Assembly: GCA_903881085.1 (NCBI GenBank)
Contig: CAIRSA010000492.1
Location: forward strand, 1 to 64,000
Direction: 5' to 3'
Source of the DNA: an uncultured Acidobacteriia bacterium
GTDB lineage: Bacteria; Acidobacteriota; Terriglobia; Bryobacterales; Bryobacteraceae
Length of the DNA stretch: 64,000 nt
How positions within the stretch are numbered: position 1 is the first letter of the stretch; every line of letters starts with the position of its first letter. The notes beneath the pieces are model-generated. The model ran no database searches. It saw only the letters and a program-made list of their open reading frames with translations, and was not told the origin of the DNA. Below, in pieces: positions 42,867-52,049 of this stretch. The translations under genes and the position numbers were made by a program.

Positions 42867-43114
42867 GCTGGAGGCTGCTCGCCGCTTGCGTCCTGTGCCG
42901 CCTTCGCCATCGCCGCTTCCAACTCCGCCTGCTTCTTCAGCTCTTTCTTTGTTGGAGGCACAACCTCAAACCGGTAGTCGTGGTCGTTATAACAAGTGCG
43001 GCAACGCACTTTCGCGGGCTGCGCTTCTAATACGGAAACAATTTGGTGGTTAGTGAGACGCTTGCACTTAATGCAATAGTCGTCGATCACGTCTCCAAGC
43101 CGGTGTTCAGACAT
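42863..43114 (-). CDS. small zinc-ribbon protein of unknown function
   Basis: The 83-residue protein has two CxxC knuckles, YCIKC (about 14-18) and RCRTC (about 37-41), separated by 20 residues, so a zinc ribbon is likely. A helical, Lys/Glu/Ala-rich tail follows (KKELKKQAELEAAMAKAA). Similar short proteins are common in Acidobacteria as far as I recall. It could bind nucleic acid or protein. Function unknown. Confidence 0.7.
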   Translation of the reverse strand: MSEHRLGDVIDDYCIKCKRLTNHQIVSVLEAQPAKVRCRTCYNDHDYRFEVVPPTKKELKKQAELEAAMAKAAQDASGEQPPA

Positions 43115-43131
43115 AAGCAGTCTTCATTATA

Positions 43132-43647
43132 TCAGACCAGGAATCCGGCCAATCCCGCCAAGGCTGAACCCAGAATCACCCACAGCGTTTCCACCCGCGT
43201 AAAGCTTAAAATCAAAAAGCTCACTACAGTGATCGCCAGCGGCAACGCCCCCGTCACGGCATCGCGTGCCAAAGGCAGGCAAATCGAAAGCACCAGTCCA
43301 GCCGCCGTCACAGTGATGGTCTGAATCATCGACCGCACCCGCGGATTCTCAGCCTTCCGCCCCACATACATCAACAGAGGAACAATCAGAAACGCCGGAG
43401 TCACCGTCGCCAGCCACCCGGCGATCGCCCCGGCAGTCCCTCCTACGAAATAGCCCACGCTGACCACATAAAGCCCCGCCGGCCCAGGCCCCATGCGGCC
43501 CACGGCAACGGCCGTATTCAACTGCCGGTCTGTCAGCACCTGATGCTTCACCACCAGATCGTTCCGCAGCATCGGCAATGAAGTCATGCCGCTGAACGAG
43601 GTCATAGTGGCTTTCAAGAGCAGCAGATAAAGCAGGAAGACATTCAT
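43132..43647 (-). CDS. chromate transporter, short-chain (second half)
   Basis: The frame is open from 43776, but ATG 43647 overlaps the stop of the upstream partner by 4 bases and begins the hydrophobic protein MNVFLLYLLLLKATMTSFSG. The 171 residues form about five helices with FSGMTSLPMLRNDLVV and GRMGPGPAGLYVVSVGYFVG, matching the CHR domain. Together with the gene upstream it makes a split ChrA system; each half carries one CHR domain and works as a pair. Confidence 0.85.
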   Translation of the reverse strand: MNVFLLYLLLLKATMTSFSGMTSLPMLRNDLVVKHQVLTDRQLNTAVAVGRMGPGPAGLYVVSVGYFVGGTAGAIAGWLATVTPAFLIVPLLMYVGRKAENPRVRSMIQTITVTAAGLVLSICLPLARDAVTGALPLAITVVSFLILSFTRVETLWVILGSALAGLAGFLV

Positions 43648-44183
43648 GCCCGTTGCCCCTGCGCCGGCAAAAAATAACCGATCAATCCGGCCACCAGCAA
43701 AATCAAAATCGGAGTGATGTGAAACACCGAAAGGCCGATCATCGCGCCAACCACAAGCAGCAGCGTTCGCAGCCACTGCCCTTCTTTAATCCGTGGTTGA
43801 ACCAGTTGCCACGCCGAAGCAACCATCATCCCGATAGCCGAAGCGATAATTCCACCCACCACCGCAGCCACCAGCGGATTCACACGCCCCGCTTGATATC
43901 CTGCCGAAATCCAAACCACCAATAACGAGCTTGGAACAGAAATCGCGATTACCGCCGCCAAAGCACCCAACCAGCCGTGCAGCAAGAACCCCGACCCCGC
44001 GCTAAACGCCAGCAGATTCGTCCCCGGTGTAACGCGCGCCAGCGCATACGCCGTGGCATACTGCTCGCGAGTCATCCATCCGCGCCGCTCAACAAATTCG
44101 CGATAGAAAGCCGACATCGTAGGATCCCCGCCGCCAAACGTCAGGTTCCCAATGCGCAAACAGATGGAAAAGAATTCCCACAT
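43644..44183 (-). CDS. chromate transporter, short-chain (first half)
   Basis: The 179-residue membrane protein starts MWEFFSICLRIGNLTFGGGD and has SAFYREFVERRGWMTREQYA plus ALARVTPGTNLLAF, the CHR-domain landmarks. It is the first of a two-gene split chromate transporter. The pair exports chromate or related oxyanions (family knowledge); some paralogues have other substrates. Confidence 0.87.
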   Translation of the reverse strand: MWEFFSICLRIGNLTFGGGDPTMSAFYREFVERRGWMTREQYATAYALARVTPGTNLLAFSAGSGFLLHGWLGALAAVIAISVPSSLLVVWISAGYQAGRVNPLVAAVVGGIIASAIGMMVASAWQLVQPRIKEGQWLRTLLLVVGAMIGLSVFHITPILILLVAGLIGYFLPAQGQRA

Positions 44184-44264
44184 AGCCAGTGTTCATCTTA
44201 ATATAAAGATTCCTTACATCTCCGCATCCTGACACAACCAGCAATCTGCAGGATTTGAGATACA

Positions 44265-44297
44265 TGATAGACTAAACTAAGAGGACTTAGTCTATCA
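44265..44297. promoter_or_regulatory. palindromic operator of the Phd/VapC pair
   Basis: TGATAGACTAA (44265-44275) and TTAGTCTATCA (44287-44297) form a perfect 11-base inverted repeat separated by 11 bases. It ends 2 bases before the antitoxin ATG and covers its ribosome-binding site (AGAGGAC). This is the expected position for autorepression by the antitoxin-toxin complex. Confidence 0.75.
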
Positions 44298-44299
44298 CA

Positions 44300-44545
44300 A
44301 TGCGCACAGTCAACATTCACGAAGCAAAAACTCATCTCTCGCGCCTGATTGAGCAAGCCGTGGAGGGAGAGCCGTTTATCATCGCCAAGGCCGGAAAACC
44401 GCTCGTCCGAGTAACATCTTTGGAATCGTCCATCCCGGCTAAAAAGCGGCGAATCGGGTTTATGGCTGGACAGATCAAAGTCCCAAAAGATTTTGACACG
44501 ATGGGGAGCAAAGAGATCGAAACACTTTTTGGAGGCGGCGCTTGA
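44300..44545 (+). CDS. Phd/YefM-family antitoxin
   Basis: The 81-residue protein starts MRTVNIHEAKTHLSRLIEQA and has GEPFIIAKAGKPLVRVT, the Phd/YefM DNA-binding N-terminal domain. The C-terminal part (PKDFDTMGSKEIETLFG) is the toxin-wrapping tail. It precedes a PIN-domain toxin whose TTG start overlaps its stop. It represses the operon at the palindrome just upstream and blocks the toxin. Confidence 0.9.
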   Translation: MRTVNIHEAKTHLSRLIEQAVEGEPFIIAKAGKPLVRVTSLESSIPAKKRRIGFMAGQIKVPKDFDTMGSKEIETLFGGGA

Positions 44546-44928
44546 AATACATCCTCGACACGCATTTGTTGCTCTGGGCTGCCGGCAACTCGAGGAGCTT
44601 GCCTCGAAAAGTCCGGCGGCTCCTGGACGACGATTCGATCCAGCCCGTATTCAGCGCCGCAAGCATTTGGGAGATCGTCATAAAGAACGGGTTAGGACGA
44701 ACCGATTTTGAGACAGATCCACGAATCCTTCGCCGCCAGCTCTTGGAAAACGGCTATATGGAATTAGGTATCACTTCGGAACATGCATTGGGAGTCGAGA
44801 GGCTGCCACCTTTACATAAAGATCCATTCGACAGAATCCTCATAGCGCAAAGCATGGTCGAGGGGATCATTCTGTTGACATGCGATCCAGTGATGGCGCA
44901 GTATCCAGCCCCAATTCAGCACTGCTGA
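44542..44928 (+). CDS. vapC: VapC-type PIN-domain toxin
   Basis: The TTG start overlaps the antitoxin stop codon (TTGA), so translation is coupled. The 128-residue PIN protein has the acidic metal-site residues in YILDTHLLLWA (Asp6), SAASIWEIVIKN (Glu) and HKDPFDRILIAQS (Asp), followed by a final Asp in LLTCDPVMA. PIN-domain toxins cleave tRNA or rRNA. The pairing of Phd-type antitoxin and VapC-type toxin is common. Confidence 0.9.
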   Translation: MKYILDTHLLLWAAGNSRSLPRKVRRLLDDDSIQPVFSAASIWEIVIKNGLGRTDFETDPRILRRQLLENGYMELGITSEHALGVERLPPLHKDPFDRILIAQSMVEGIILLTCDPVMAQYPAPIQHC

Positions 44929-44988
44929 ACAACTTTCAACTTCTCGCCAACTCGTCAGTGATAAACTCAGTAACTGGAATAGCCATTC

Positions 44989-47316
44989 ATGAAAACCATC
45001 CGCAAAGTTGCGGTTCTGGGAGCGGGCACCATGGGGTCCAGAATCGCCGCGCATTTTGCCAATGCCGGAATCCCCGCACTGTTGTTGGACATTGTCATTC
45101 CCGGCCAGCCCAATCGCAACTCCGCCGCGATGAAAGGCCTCGAAAACGCCGCCAAAATGAAACCCGGCGGCTTCTTCACTGACGATGCCGCCAAAATCGT
45201 CAAGACCGGCAACTTCGAAGACAACCTCAACGAAATCGCCTCCTGCGATTGGATCATAGAAGCCGTCACCGAAAACCTGGAGATCAAGCGCGCCCTTTGG
45301 ACAAAGGTCGAGGCGCTGCGCAAACCCGACAGCATCATCTCCACCAACACCAGCGGCATCCCGCTGAAGTTGATCTCCGAAACATTTTCCGCCGCTACGC
45401 GCAAACACTTCCTCGGCACCCACTTCTTCAATCCCCCGCGCTATCTCCATCTCTGCGAAGTCATCCCCGGCGCGGATACAGATCCTCAGATTGTCGCCGA
45501 AGTCTCCGATTTCTGTGACCGCGTTCTCGGCAAAGGCGTCGTGCTTTGCAAGGACACCCCCAACTTCATCGCCAACCGCATCGGCAGCTTCTTCGGCGCA
45601 ACCGTCTACAAAATCGCCATCGAAGACGACTACACAGTGGAAGAAGTGGACGCCCTCACCGGCTCGCTCATCGGCCTGCCCAACAGCGCTAGTTTCCGAC
45701 TGCTCGATCTCGTCGGTATCGACATCTGGGCCTACGTCGCCAAAAACCTCTACGCCGCAGTTCCCAATGACCCGTGGCGCGAACGCCTGCTGCCCCCTCC
45801 GTTCCTCAACCAGATGCTTGAGCGCGGCTGGCTAGGCGACAAGACAGGCCAGGGCTTCTACAAGCGAGTAGGCAAAGAACGCGAGATTCACGCCATCGAT
45901 TGGAAGACGCTCGAATACCACCCGGCCGCGAAGCCGAAGTTCCCGTCCGCAGAAGTAGCGCGAAACACCGAAGACCTGCCCGCACGCCTGCGGATGTTGA
46001 TCGCCAACAACGATCGAGCCGGCAACTTCCTGTGGAAGCTCTTCAGCGACGTGTTCCTCTATTCCGCCGAGCGAGTGCCCGAAATCTCCGATACCGTCGT
46101 CGAAATCGATCGAGCCATGCGCTGGGGCTACGCTCACACCTTCGGGCCCTTCGAGCTCTGGGATGCCATTGGCTTCGAAGCCGCGGCACGCCGCATGGAG
46201 GCCGAAGGCCGAACACTGCCGGAAAACATTCAGCGCATGCTCACGTCAGGGGCTACTGGGTTTTACCGCGCAGCCGATACCGGTGGCACGCCAGGAACCG
46301 AATACTTCGACCTCCACGAAAACACATACGAACGCCTCGCGCCCCGCGATGGCGTCATGGTGCTGAAGGAGATCAAGCGCGCCCGCGGCGTGGTGAAGAA
46401 GAACTCCGGCGCATCGCTCATCGACTTGGGCGACGACGTTCTTTGCCTGGAATTCCACAGCAAGATGAACACGCTCGGCGAAGACCAGATCAGCCTCATC
46501 TACGCGGGCCTCGAAGAGACCAACAAAAACTTCCAGGCCATGGTGATCGCCAACCAAGGCGAAAACTTCAGCGTCGGCGCCAATCTCGTAATGGCTCTGC
46601 TCGCCGCGCAGGAAGGCGAATGGGACGAACTCAATCAGGCCATCCATCGCTTCCAGCAATCCAACATGGCCATCAAGTACAACGCCCGGCCCGTGGTCGC
46701 CGCACCACATGCACGCGCACTCGGCGGCGGTTGCGAAATGGTGCTCCATGCAGCGAAGGTTCAGGCTTCCGCCGAACTTTACATGGGGCTCGTGGAAGTG
46801 GGTGTCGGCCTAATCCCGGGCGCGGGCGGCTGCAAAGAGTTGATCGTCCGCTTGCAAGACCCGAAGAAAGTCTTCGAACTGATCGGCTTTGCCAAGGTTT
46901 CGTCCAGCGCGGACGACGCGGTCAATCTCGGCCTGCTCGGCCGCAACGCAGGCATCTCAATGAATCAGGAGCGTCTCATCGCCGACGCCAAGCAGGCCGC
47001 CCTCGCACTCGCCTCCAACTATATGCCCGGCGTGCCCCGCGACAACGTCAAAGTGGCAGGCGAAGCAGGCATGGCGCTACTGAAGATCGGCGTCTGGACC
47101 GCGCGCCAGGGCGGCTACATCAGCGATTACGATGCGCTCATCGGCGAAAAACTGGCCCACGTTCTGTGCGGCGGCAAACTCAGCGGTGAGCAATTGGTGA
47201 GTGAGCAATACCTGCTCGACCTGGAGCGAGAAGCGTTCTTAAGCCTGCTCGGCAACGCCCAAACGCAGCAGCGAATGCAGCACATGTTGAAGACGGGCAA
47301 GCCGCTCAGGAACTAG
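44989..47316 (+). CDS. fadN: bifunctional 3-hydroxyacyl-CoA dehydrogenase / enoyl-CoA hydratase, FadN type
   Basis: The 775-residue enzyme begins with the NAD-binding dehydrogenase domain (VAVLGAGTMGSRIAAHFANA at 8-27) and ISTNTSGIPL, with catalytic His in FLGTHFFNPPRYLHL. The enoyl-CoA hydratase domain comes second, about 480-690 (GENFSVGANL, ARALGGGCEM, GLVEVGVGLIPGAGG). This order is the reverse of E. coli FadB and matches Bacillus FadN. Both active sites look intact. It heads a fadN-fadA-fadE operon for beta-oxidation; the next gene starts 9 bases after its stop. Confidence 0.92.
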   Translation: MKTIRKVAVLGAGTMGSRIAAHFANAGIPALLLDIVIPGQPNRNSAAMKGLENAAKMKPGGFFTDDAAKIVKTGNFEDNLNEIASCDWIIEAVTENLEIKRALWTKVEALRKPDSIISTNTSGIPLKLISETFSAATRKHFLGTHFFNPPRYLHLCEVIPGADTDPQIVAEVSDFCDRVLGKGVVLCKDTPNFIANRIGSFFGATVYKIAIEDDYTVEEVDALTGSLIGLPNSASFRLLDLVGIDIWAYVAKNLYAAVPNDPWRERLLPPPFLNQMLERGWLGDKTGQGFYKRVGKEREIHAIDWKTLEYHPAAKPKFPSAEVARNTEDLPARLRMLIANNDRAGNFLWKLFSDVFLYSAERVPEISDTVVEIDRAMRWGYAHTFGPFELWDAIGFEAAARRMEAEGRTLPENIQRMLTSGATGFYRAADTGGTPGTEYFDLHENTYERLAPRDGVMVLKEIKRARGVVKKNSGASLIDLGDDVLCLEFHSKMNTLGEDQISLIYAGLEETNKNFQAMVIANQGENFSVGANLVMALLAAQEGEWDELNQAIHRFQQSNMAIKYNARPVVAAPHARALGGGCEMVLHAAKVQASAELYMGLVEVGVGLIPGAGGCKELIVRLQDPKKVFELIGFAKVSSSADDAVNLGLLGRNAGISMNQERLIADAKQAALALASNYMPGVPRDNVKVAGEAGMALLKIGVWTARQGGYISDYDALIGEKLAHVLCGGKLSGEQLVSEQYLLDLEREAFLSLLGNAQTQQRMQHMLKTGKPLRN

Positions 47317-47325
47317 GAGATCAAT

Positions 47326-48501
47326 ATGCAGGACGCAGTTATCATCGATTGTTTGCGCACGGCCGTGGGCAAGTCCGGACGTGGCGCTTTGAAAAACACC
47401 AGGCCCGATGACATGGCGGCCGCCGTCATTCGCGCGTTGTTGGCCCGTTATCCGCAGGTCCAAGCCAATGAGATTGACGACGTGATCCTCGGCTGCGCCA
47501 CACCGGAAGCGGAATCGGGAATGAACGTCGCACGCGTGGCGTCGCTTCGTGCCGGCCTGCCCGACTCAGTGCCAGGGGTAACGATCAATCGCTTCTGCAG
47601 CTCCGGGCTGCAATCCATAGCCATGGCCGCGGAAAAGATCCGCTCCGGCGGCGCGGATATCGTGCTCGCAGGCGGCACCGAAAACATGAGCATGCTGCCG
47701 ATGGGTTCGCAGCGCATCGCTCCCAATCCGTGGATGGTCGACAACAAGCCCGAGATCTACATCAACATGGGCCTCACTGCGGAAAATTTGCAGCGGCAGC
47801 ACAAGATTCCACGTGAAGAGCAGGACGCCTTCGCCTACCGCAGTCACCAAAACGCCTTGAAAGCCCAACAAAACGGCCATTTTAATGACGAGATCGTCCC
47901 GCTCGACATCGAGTCCACGACTCTCGTCAACGGCAAGCCCGTCACCTCGAAGACTATCTTCTCCAAGGACGAAGGCCCACGAGCCGACACTTCTACCGAA
48001 GCGCTGGCGAAGCTCAAACCCGTCTTTCACGCCACTGGCACGGTAACGGCTGGCAACTCGTCGCAGACCAGCGATGGCGCCGCCGTGGCTCTCGTAATGT
48101 CCGCATCCAAGGCTGCCGAACTCGGCCTCAATCCGCGCGCACGGTTCGTTAGCTTCGCAGTGGGAGGCGTACCGCCTGAGATCATGGGCATCGGCCCGGT
48201 AGTAGCGATCCCCAAAGCCCTGAAGATGGCGGGCCTCGCCCTCTCTGACATTGATGTCATCGAACTCAACGAAGCCTTCGCCGTCCAGGCCCTCGCCGTG
48301 ATTCGCGAAGCCGGCCTTGACATTGATCGAGTCAACGTAAACGGTGGCGCACTTGCGTTGGGCCATCCACTCGGCTGCACCGGCGCAAAACTCACCGCAA
48401 CCATCCTGCGCGAAATGGAGCGCCGCAACTCGCGCTACGGCATGGTCACCATGTGCATCGGCGGAGGCCAGGGCGCCGCCGGAATTTTTGAGAAGATGTA
48501 A
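47326..48501 (+). CDS. fadA: acetyl-CoA acyltransferase (3-ketoacyl-CoA thiolase)
   Basis: The 391-residue thiolase has the acyl-accepting Cys91 in INRFCSSGLQSIAMAA, the His in NVNGGALALGHPLGCTGAK and the second Cys in MCIGGGQGAAGIFE. Length equals that of Bacillus FadA. It performs the last step of beta-oxidation, cleaving 3-ketoacyl-CoA. GGAG lies upstream of the ATG (aggagatcaat). It is the middle gene of the fad operon. Confidence 0.94.
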   Translation: MQDAVIIDCLRTAVGKSGRGALKNTRPDDMAAAVIRALLARYPQVQANEIDDVILGCATPEAESGMNVARVASLRAGLPDSVPGVTINRFCSSGLQSIAMAAEKIRSGGADIVLAGGTENMSMLPMGSQRIAPNPWMVDNKPEIYINMGLTAENLQRQHKIPREEQDAFAYRSHQNALKAQQNGHFNDEIVPLDIESTTLVNGKPVTSKTIFSKDEGPRADTSTEALAKLKPVFHATGTVTAGNSSQTSDGAAVALVMSASKAAELGLNPRARFVSFAVGGVPPEIMGIGPVVAIPKALKMAGLALSDIDVIELNEAFAVQALAVIREAGLDIDRVNVNGGALALGHPLGCTGAKLTATILREMERRNSRYGMVTMCIGGGQGAAGIFEKM

Positions 48502-48519
48502 GCGATCGAAGGAGAAGAT

Positions 48520-50298
48520 ATGGCAACAGCATCAATGGCCCTTCCCAAAACCAGGGGCGGATCGTTTCTGGTTGAGGACAGAACTTACCACGAAATCTTT
48601 TCACCGGAAGACTTCACCGATGAACACCGGGCGATCGCCCGCACCACCGAAGATTTCTGGAACAAAGAAGTAGCTCCGAACCTCGAAGACATTCAGCATC
48701 AGAAACCGGGGCTCGCCATCAGCATCCTGCGCAAGTCCGCCGAACTCGGCCTCACCGCGGTAGTGCTGCCTGAAAAATTCGGCGGCATGGAGATGGACCT
48801 CACCTCGGCGATGATCGTTGCCGAAGGCGTCTCTAAGGACGGCTCCTACTCCGGCTGGCACGGCGCCCACACCGGCATCGGAACCTTGCCGTTATTGATG
48901 TTCGGCACGGAAGCACAAAAAGAAAAGTATCTGCCCAAGCTGGCCACTGCGGAGATGGTTGCGGCGTATTGCTTGAGCGAACCGCAGGCAGGCTCTGACG
49001 CCATGGCGCTGAAGACCCGCGCCGATCTTTCCGCCGACGGCACTCACTATGTGCTGAACGGTCAGAAGATGTGGATCACCAACGGCGGCGGCGCGGATTT
49101 CTACACCATCTTCGCCAAGGTCGGCGGAGAAAAGTTCACCGCGTTTCTTGTCGAGCGCGCATGGCCCGGCGTTCAGCCTGGCAACGAAGAAAAGAAGATG
49201 GGCATCAAGGGAAGCTCTACCACCCCGGTGTTTCTCGATAACGTCAAAGTGCCCGTCGAAAACGTGCTCGGCGAAATCGGCCGCGGCCATATCATCGCGT
49301 TCAACATTCTGAACCTGGGCCGTCTCAAGCTTGGACCCTTCGTGGTTGGTGGCTGCAAAGAGATCCTGCGCATCAGCTTGAAATACGCCAAAGAACGTAA
49401 GGCCTTCGGCAAGTCGATCTGTGAATTCGGCATGATGCAGCACAAGCTGGCTGAAATGGCCATTCGCACGTATGCCGCGGAGACCATGAGCTATCGCGTC
49501 GTGGGAATGATTGAAAGCCATCTCGCGGGCTGGAATTGGGAACAGCCCGATGCCGCCGGCACCTTGCTGAAAGCCGTTGAGGAGTTCGCCGCCGAATGTT
49601 CCTACATCAAGGTCTTTGCCAGCGAAGCACTCGACTACGTCGCCGATGAAGGCGTGCAGATCCACGGCGGTTATGGCTACCACCAGGACTATCACGTCGA
49701 ACGCGCCTATCGCGACTCGCGCATCAATCGCATCTTTGAAGGAACCAACGAAATCAACCGCATGCTGGCCACCGGCTACTTGCTGAAGCGTGCACAGCGC
49801 GGCCAACTGCCATTGGTCGAAGCAGTGAAAAAGCTGCAAGCCGAACTGCTCTCCGGCCCGCAACTTTCGTCGGGCAACGATGGCAGTGAAGAGGCCAAAC
49901 TGGTCGCCAACGCCAAGAAGATCGCATTGTTAGCTCTCGGCGTCGCGTATCAACGCTTCGGGAACGACCTTGAGAAAGAGCAGGAAGTGATCGCCGGCAT
50001 TACCGACATTGCGATGAACGCCTTTGCCATGGAATCCGTTCTGCTGCGCACCGAAAAACTGGCAGCCGCTGGCAAAGGGGAGTTCGCCCAAAAGATGTGC
50101 GCAGTTTTCGTCCGCGAAGCCATGGAGACCGTGGAAGTGGCCGCCCGCGCGGTGTTGGGCGGCTGCGTGGAAGGCGACACATTGCGCACCAACATGGCCG
50201 TGTTGCGCCGCTTCGCTAAGTTTGAACCGGCCAACTCCATTGCGCTGCGTCGTGAAATCGCGACGCATTTGTTACAATTGGAAAAGTACGCGGTCTAG
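48520..50298 (+). CDS. fadE: acyl-CoA dehydrogenase, FadE type
   Basis: The 592-residue flavoprotein has YCLSEPQAGSDAMALKTRAD, MWITNGGGADFY, VLGEIGRGHIIAFNILNLGR and RDSRINRIFEGTNEINRML. The C-terminal extension of about 170 residues is that of VLCAD-like and Bacillus FadE proteins. It makes the first oxidation step of fatty acyl-CoA; electrons go to an ETF not present here. GGAG 8 bases before ATG. A strong terminator follows. Confidence 0.93.
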   Translation: MATASMALPKTRGGSFLVEDRTYHEIFSPEDFTDEHRAIARTTEDFWNKEVAPNLEDIQHQKPGLAISILRKSAELGLTAVVLPEKFGGMEMDLTSAMIVAEGVSKDGSYSGWHGAHTGIGTLPLLMFGTEAQKEKYLPKLATAEMVAAYCLSEPQAGSDAMALKTRADLSADGTHYVLNGQKMWITNGGGADFYTIFAKVGGEKFTAFLVERAWPGVQPGNEEKKMGIKGSSTTPVFLDNVKVPVENVLGEIGRGHIIAFNILNLGRLKLGPFVVGGCKEILRISLKYAKERKAFGKSICEFGMMQHKLAEMAIRTYAAETMSYRVVGMIESHLAGWNWEQPDAAGTLLKAVEEFAAECSYIKVFASEALDYVADEGVQIHGGYGYHQDYHVERAYRDSRINRIFEGTNEINRMLATGYLLKRAQRGQLPLVEAVKKLQAELLSGPQLSSGNDGSEEAKLVANAKKIALLALGVAYQRFGNDLEKEQEVIAGITDIAMNAFAMESVLLRTEKLAAAGKGEFAQKMCAVFVREAMETVEVAARAVLGGCVEGDTLRTNMAVLRRFAKFEPANSIALRREIATHLLQLEKYAV

Positions 50299-50312
50299 TG
50301 GGCTGCTATACG

Positions 50313-50349
50313 AGCTGCATTCTCCTCCGGAATGCAGCTTTACTTTTTT
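50313..50349 (+). terminator. intrinsic terminator of the fad operon
   Basis: AGCTGCATTC (50313-50322) pairs with GAATGCAGCT (50330-50339), with a 7-base loop, followed by TTACTTTTTT (50340-50349). The next gene's ATG begins exactly at 50350, so the T-run forms its ribosome-binding region. Confidence 0.88.
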
Positions 50350-50829
50350 ATGAGCAGTCAACAACGCGTCATCGTACTAGTAGGCATCGCCGGCTCCGGC
50401 AAATCATCGTACGCCCGCGACAGCGCGATCTCATCCGACGAAATTCGCCGCCTGCTGCGTGACGACCCAACTGACCAGACCATCCATCGCATTGTGTTCA
50501 GAACCATGAGAGACCTTTTGCGGCGCCGGCTCGAACTGGGGATGCCCGTAACCTATATCGACGCCACAAACCTCACGCGCCGAGAACGCCGCCCATACAT
50601 CAAGATCGCATCTGACTACGACGCGGCGGCAGAGGCCATATACTTCGACACACCGCTTGAATCCTGCCTTGAACGAAACCGCACGCGCGAACGCAAAGTG
50701 CCCGAGGAAGTATTGTGCATGATGGCGGCGAAGCTGCAACCACCCACCACCAGCGAAGGCTTTACGACTGTGGTTGCGTTCTCCACAATCGCTGTGCCAT
50801 CAGCCACATCACCGCAGGAACCAGCGTAA
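50350..50829 (+). CDS. P-loop kinase of the polynucleotide-kinase-like type
   Basis: ATG 50350 gives 159 residues (MSSQQRVIVLVGIAGSGKSS). A frame also opens at 50332 inside the terminator hairpin. Walker A is GIAGSGKSS (12-20), then SSDEIRR, YIDATNLTRRERRPYI (the PNK-like DxTN motif) and ESCLERNRTRERKVPEEVL (lid Arg). The group includes 5'-polynucleotide kinases and other small phosphotransferases. The end overlaps the convergent MFS gene by 68 bases. The start codon directly behind the fad terminator is unusual. Confidence 0.78.
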   Translation: MSSQQRVIVLVGIAGSGKSSYARDSAISSDEIRRLLRDDPTDQTIHRIVFRTMRDLLRRRLELGMPVTYIDATNLTRRERRPYIKIASDYDAAAEAIYFDTPLESCLERNRTRERKVPEEVLCMMAAKLQPPTTSEGFTTVVAFSTIAVPSATSPQEPA

Positions 50830-52048
50830 GCAAGCCGGTACCGGTGGCGATCCAGTGCGGATCAATGCCCTTATCCACAAGCACTCCGGCCGTCATGTTG
50901 GTCGAAGCCAGCACCACCATACTGAATGCAAAGTCGGCAGAAAACACTCGCCCGCGGAAGCGGTCGTCTGTCTTCATCTGCAGCATAGTCGTAGAAAACA
51001 CCCAGACGATAGCTCCCCCCCCGTGCGCAAGCGTAACGGCCGCGCTTGCAGCTGCGAGCGAATGCGACACACCTAACAACAAATACCCAACACCCGCCAA
51101 CAGAAACCCGCCCAGGATGCCCCAGCGCAGCTTCGTCTCGTTGCCATGCGCATAGCGACCCGCAATCAGAGGCCCGATTGCCGAACCCAAGCCGCGGCAC
51201 CCCAGCAGAATACTCATGGAAAGAATTCCCGCCTTCTTGGCATCCATGCCGGCGATTTGCATGGGATACACGCGCTCGCCGAAAATCGGCAATAGCACCC
51301 AATTCGAACCCATGCAGCCCAGGCCGGCTTTCACGAAGACGGTAGCGAGCATGCGCTTGTCGGCGGCCACATAACGCACCCCCTCGATCACGCTCGAAAT
51401 GCCCAGCAGTTCTTTGAAAGTTACCGGCGGCAGCGATTCCAGATGCGGCTCTTCGAATCGCATTTTACGAATCAAGGATGCCGACAGAACGAACGACAGC
51501 GAGTTGATGATGAATACGGTCTCGCGCCCGAAATACGCCGCCACAGGCCCGCCCAGCGCAAATCCCACTGCAAACGTAAAGGCCCACGTCGTGGAAGCCA
51601 GAGTATTGGCAACCAAGGTCTGCGGCCCGCTGGTAATGTTAGGAACGGTGGAACTGTGCCCGGGCTCAAACATCGCCCACATCAGCGTTTCGCAGAACAA
51701 CAGTACATACAGGAACCACACCATCGACGGACCGCGCACCAGCAGCATGCACAACACAATGCCCGCACGAGTCCAATCGGCAAAGATCATGATCTTCTTG
51801 CGGCTCAGACGGTCATTCAACACGCCCGCGGTCGGCGCCATGAAGAACTGCGGCAGCACCTGCAGCACGAACGCGATGGCAACTGACCGCGCGTTGCCCG
51901 TATATTCCAGCAACAAACTGTAGATCGCTACGGAATAAAACCAGTCGCCGATTTCGCTCGCCACCTGCGCGAACCAAAGCAATCGGTAGTTGCGGTTTTC
52001 CCGCAACAGGCGCGCGTATGACGAAAGCGAAACGGGGTTCGAAGACAT
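50762..52048 (-). CDS. MFS transporter
   Basis: The 428-residue protein has about 12 membrane helices and the loop 2-3 signature NDRLSRKKIMIFADWTRAGI, as in the MFS_3 (enterobactin-exporter-like) subgroup. A second half repeat contains ILGGFLLAGVGYLLLGVSHS. The substrate is unknown. It begins 1 base after the TrpS stop on the same strand, so the two may be transcribed together. Confidence 0.85.
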   Translation of the reverse strand: MSSNPVSLSSYARLLRENRNYRLLWFAQVASEIGDWFYSVAIYSLLLEYTGNARSVAIAFVLQVLPQFFMAPTAGVLNDRLSRKKIMIFADWTRAGIVLCMLLVRGPSMVWFLYVLLFCETLMWAMFEPGHSSTVPNITSGPQTLVANTLASTTWAFTFAVGFALGGPVAAYFGRETVFIINSLSFVLSASLIRKMRFEEPHLESLPPVTFKELLGISSVIEGVRYVAADKRMLATVFVKAGLGCMGSNWVLLPIFGERVYPMQIAGMDAKKAGILSMSILLGCRGLGSAIGPLIAGRYAHGNETKLRWGILGGFLLAGVGYLLLGVSHSLAAASAAVTLAHGGGAIVWVFSTTMLQMKTDDRFRGRVFSADFAFSMVVLASTNMTAGVLVDKGIDPHWIATGTGLLTLVPAVMWLMAQRLWRTQPQS

Positions 52049-52049
52049 C

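Noticed and set aside
45900..47189. 429-codon plus frame inside fadN
   Set aside because: Arg/His-rich shadow frame; fadN motifs are complete in the other frame.
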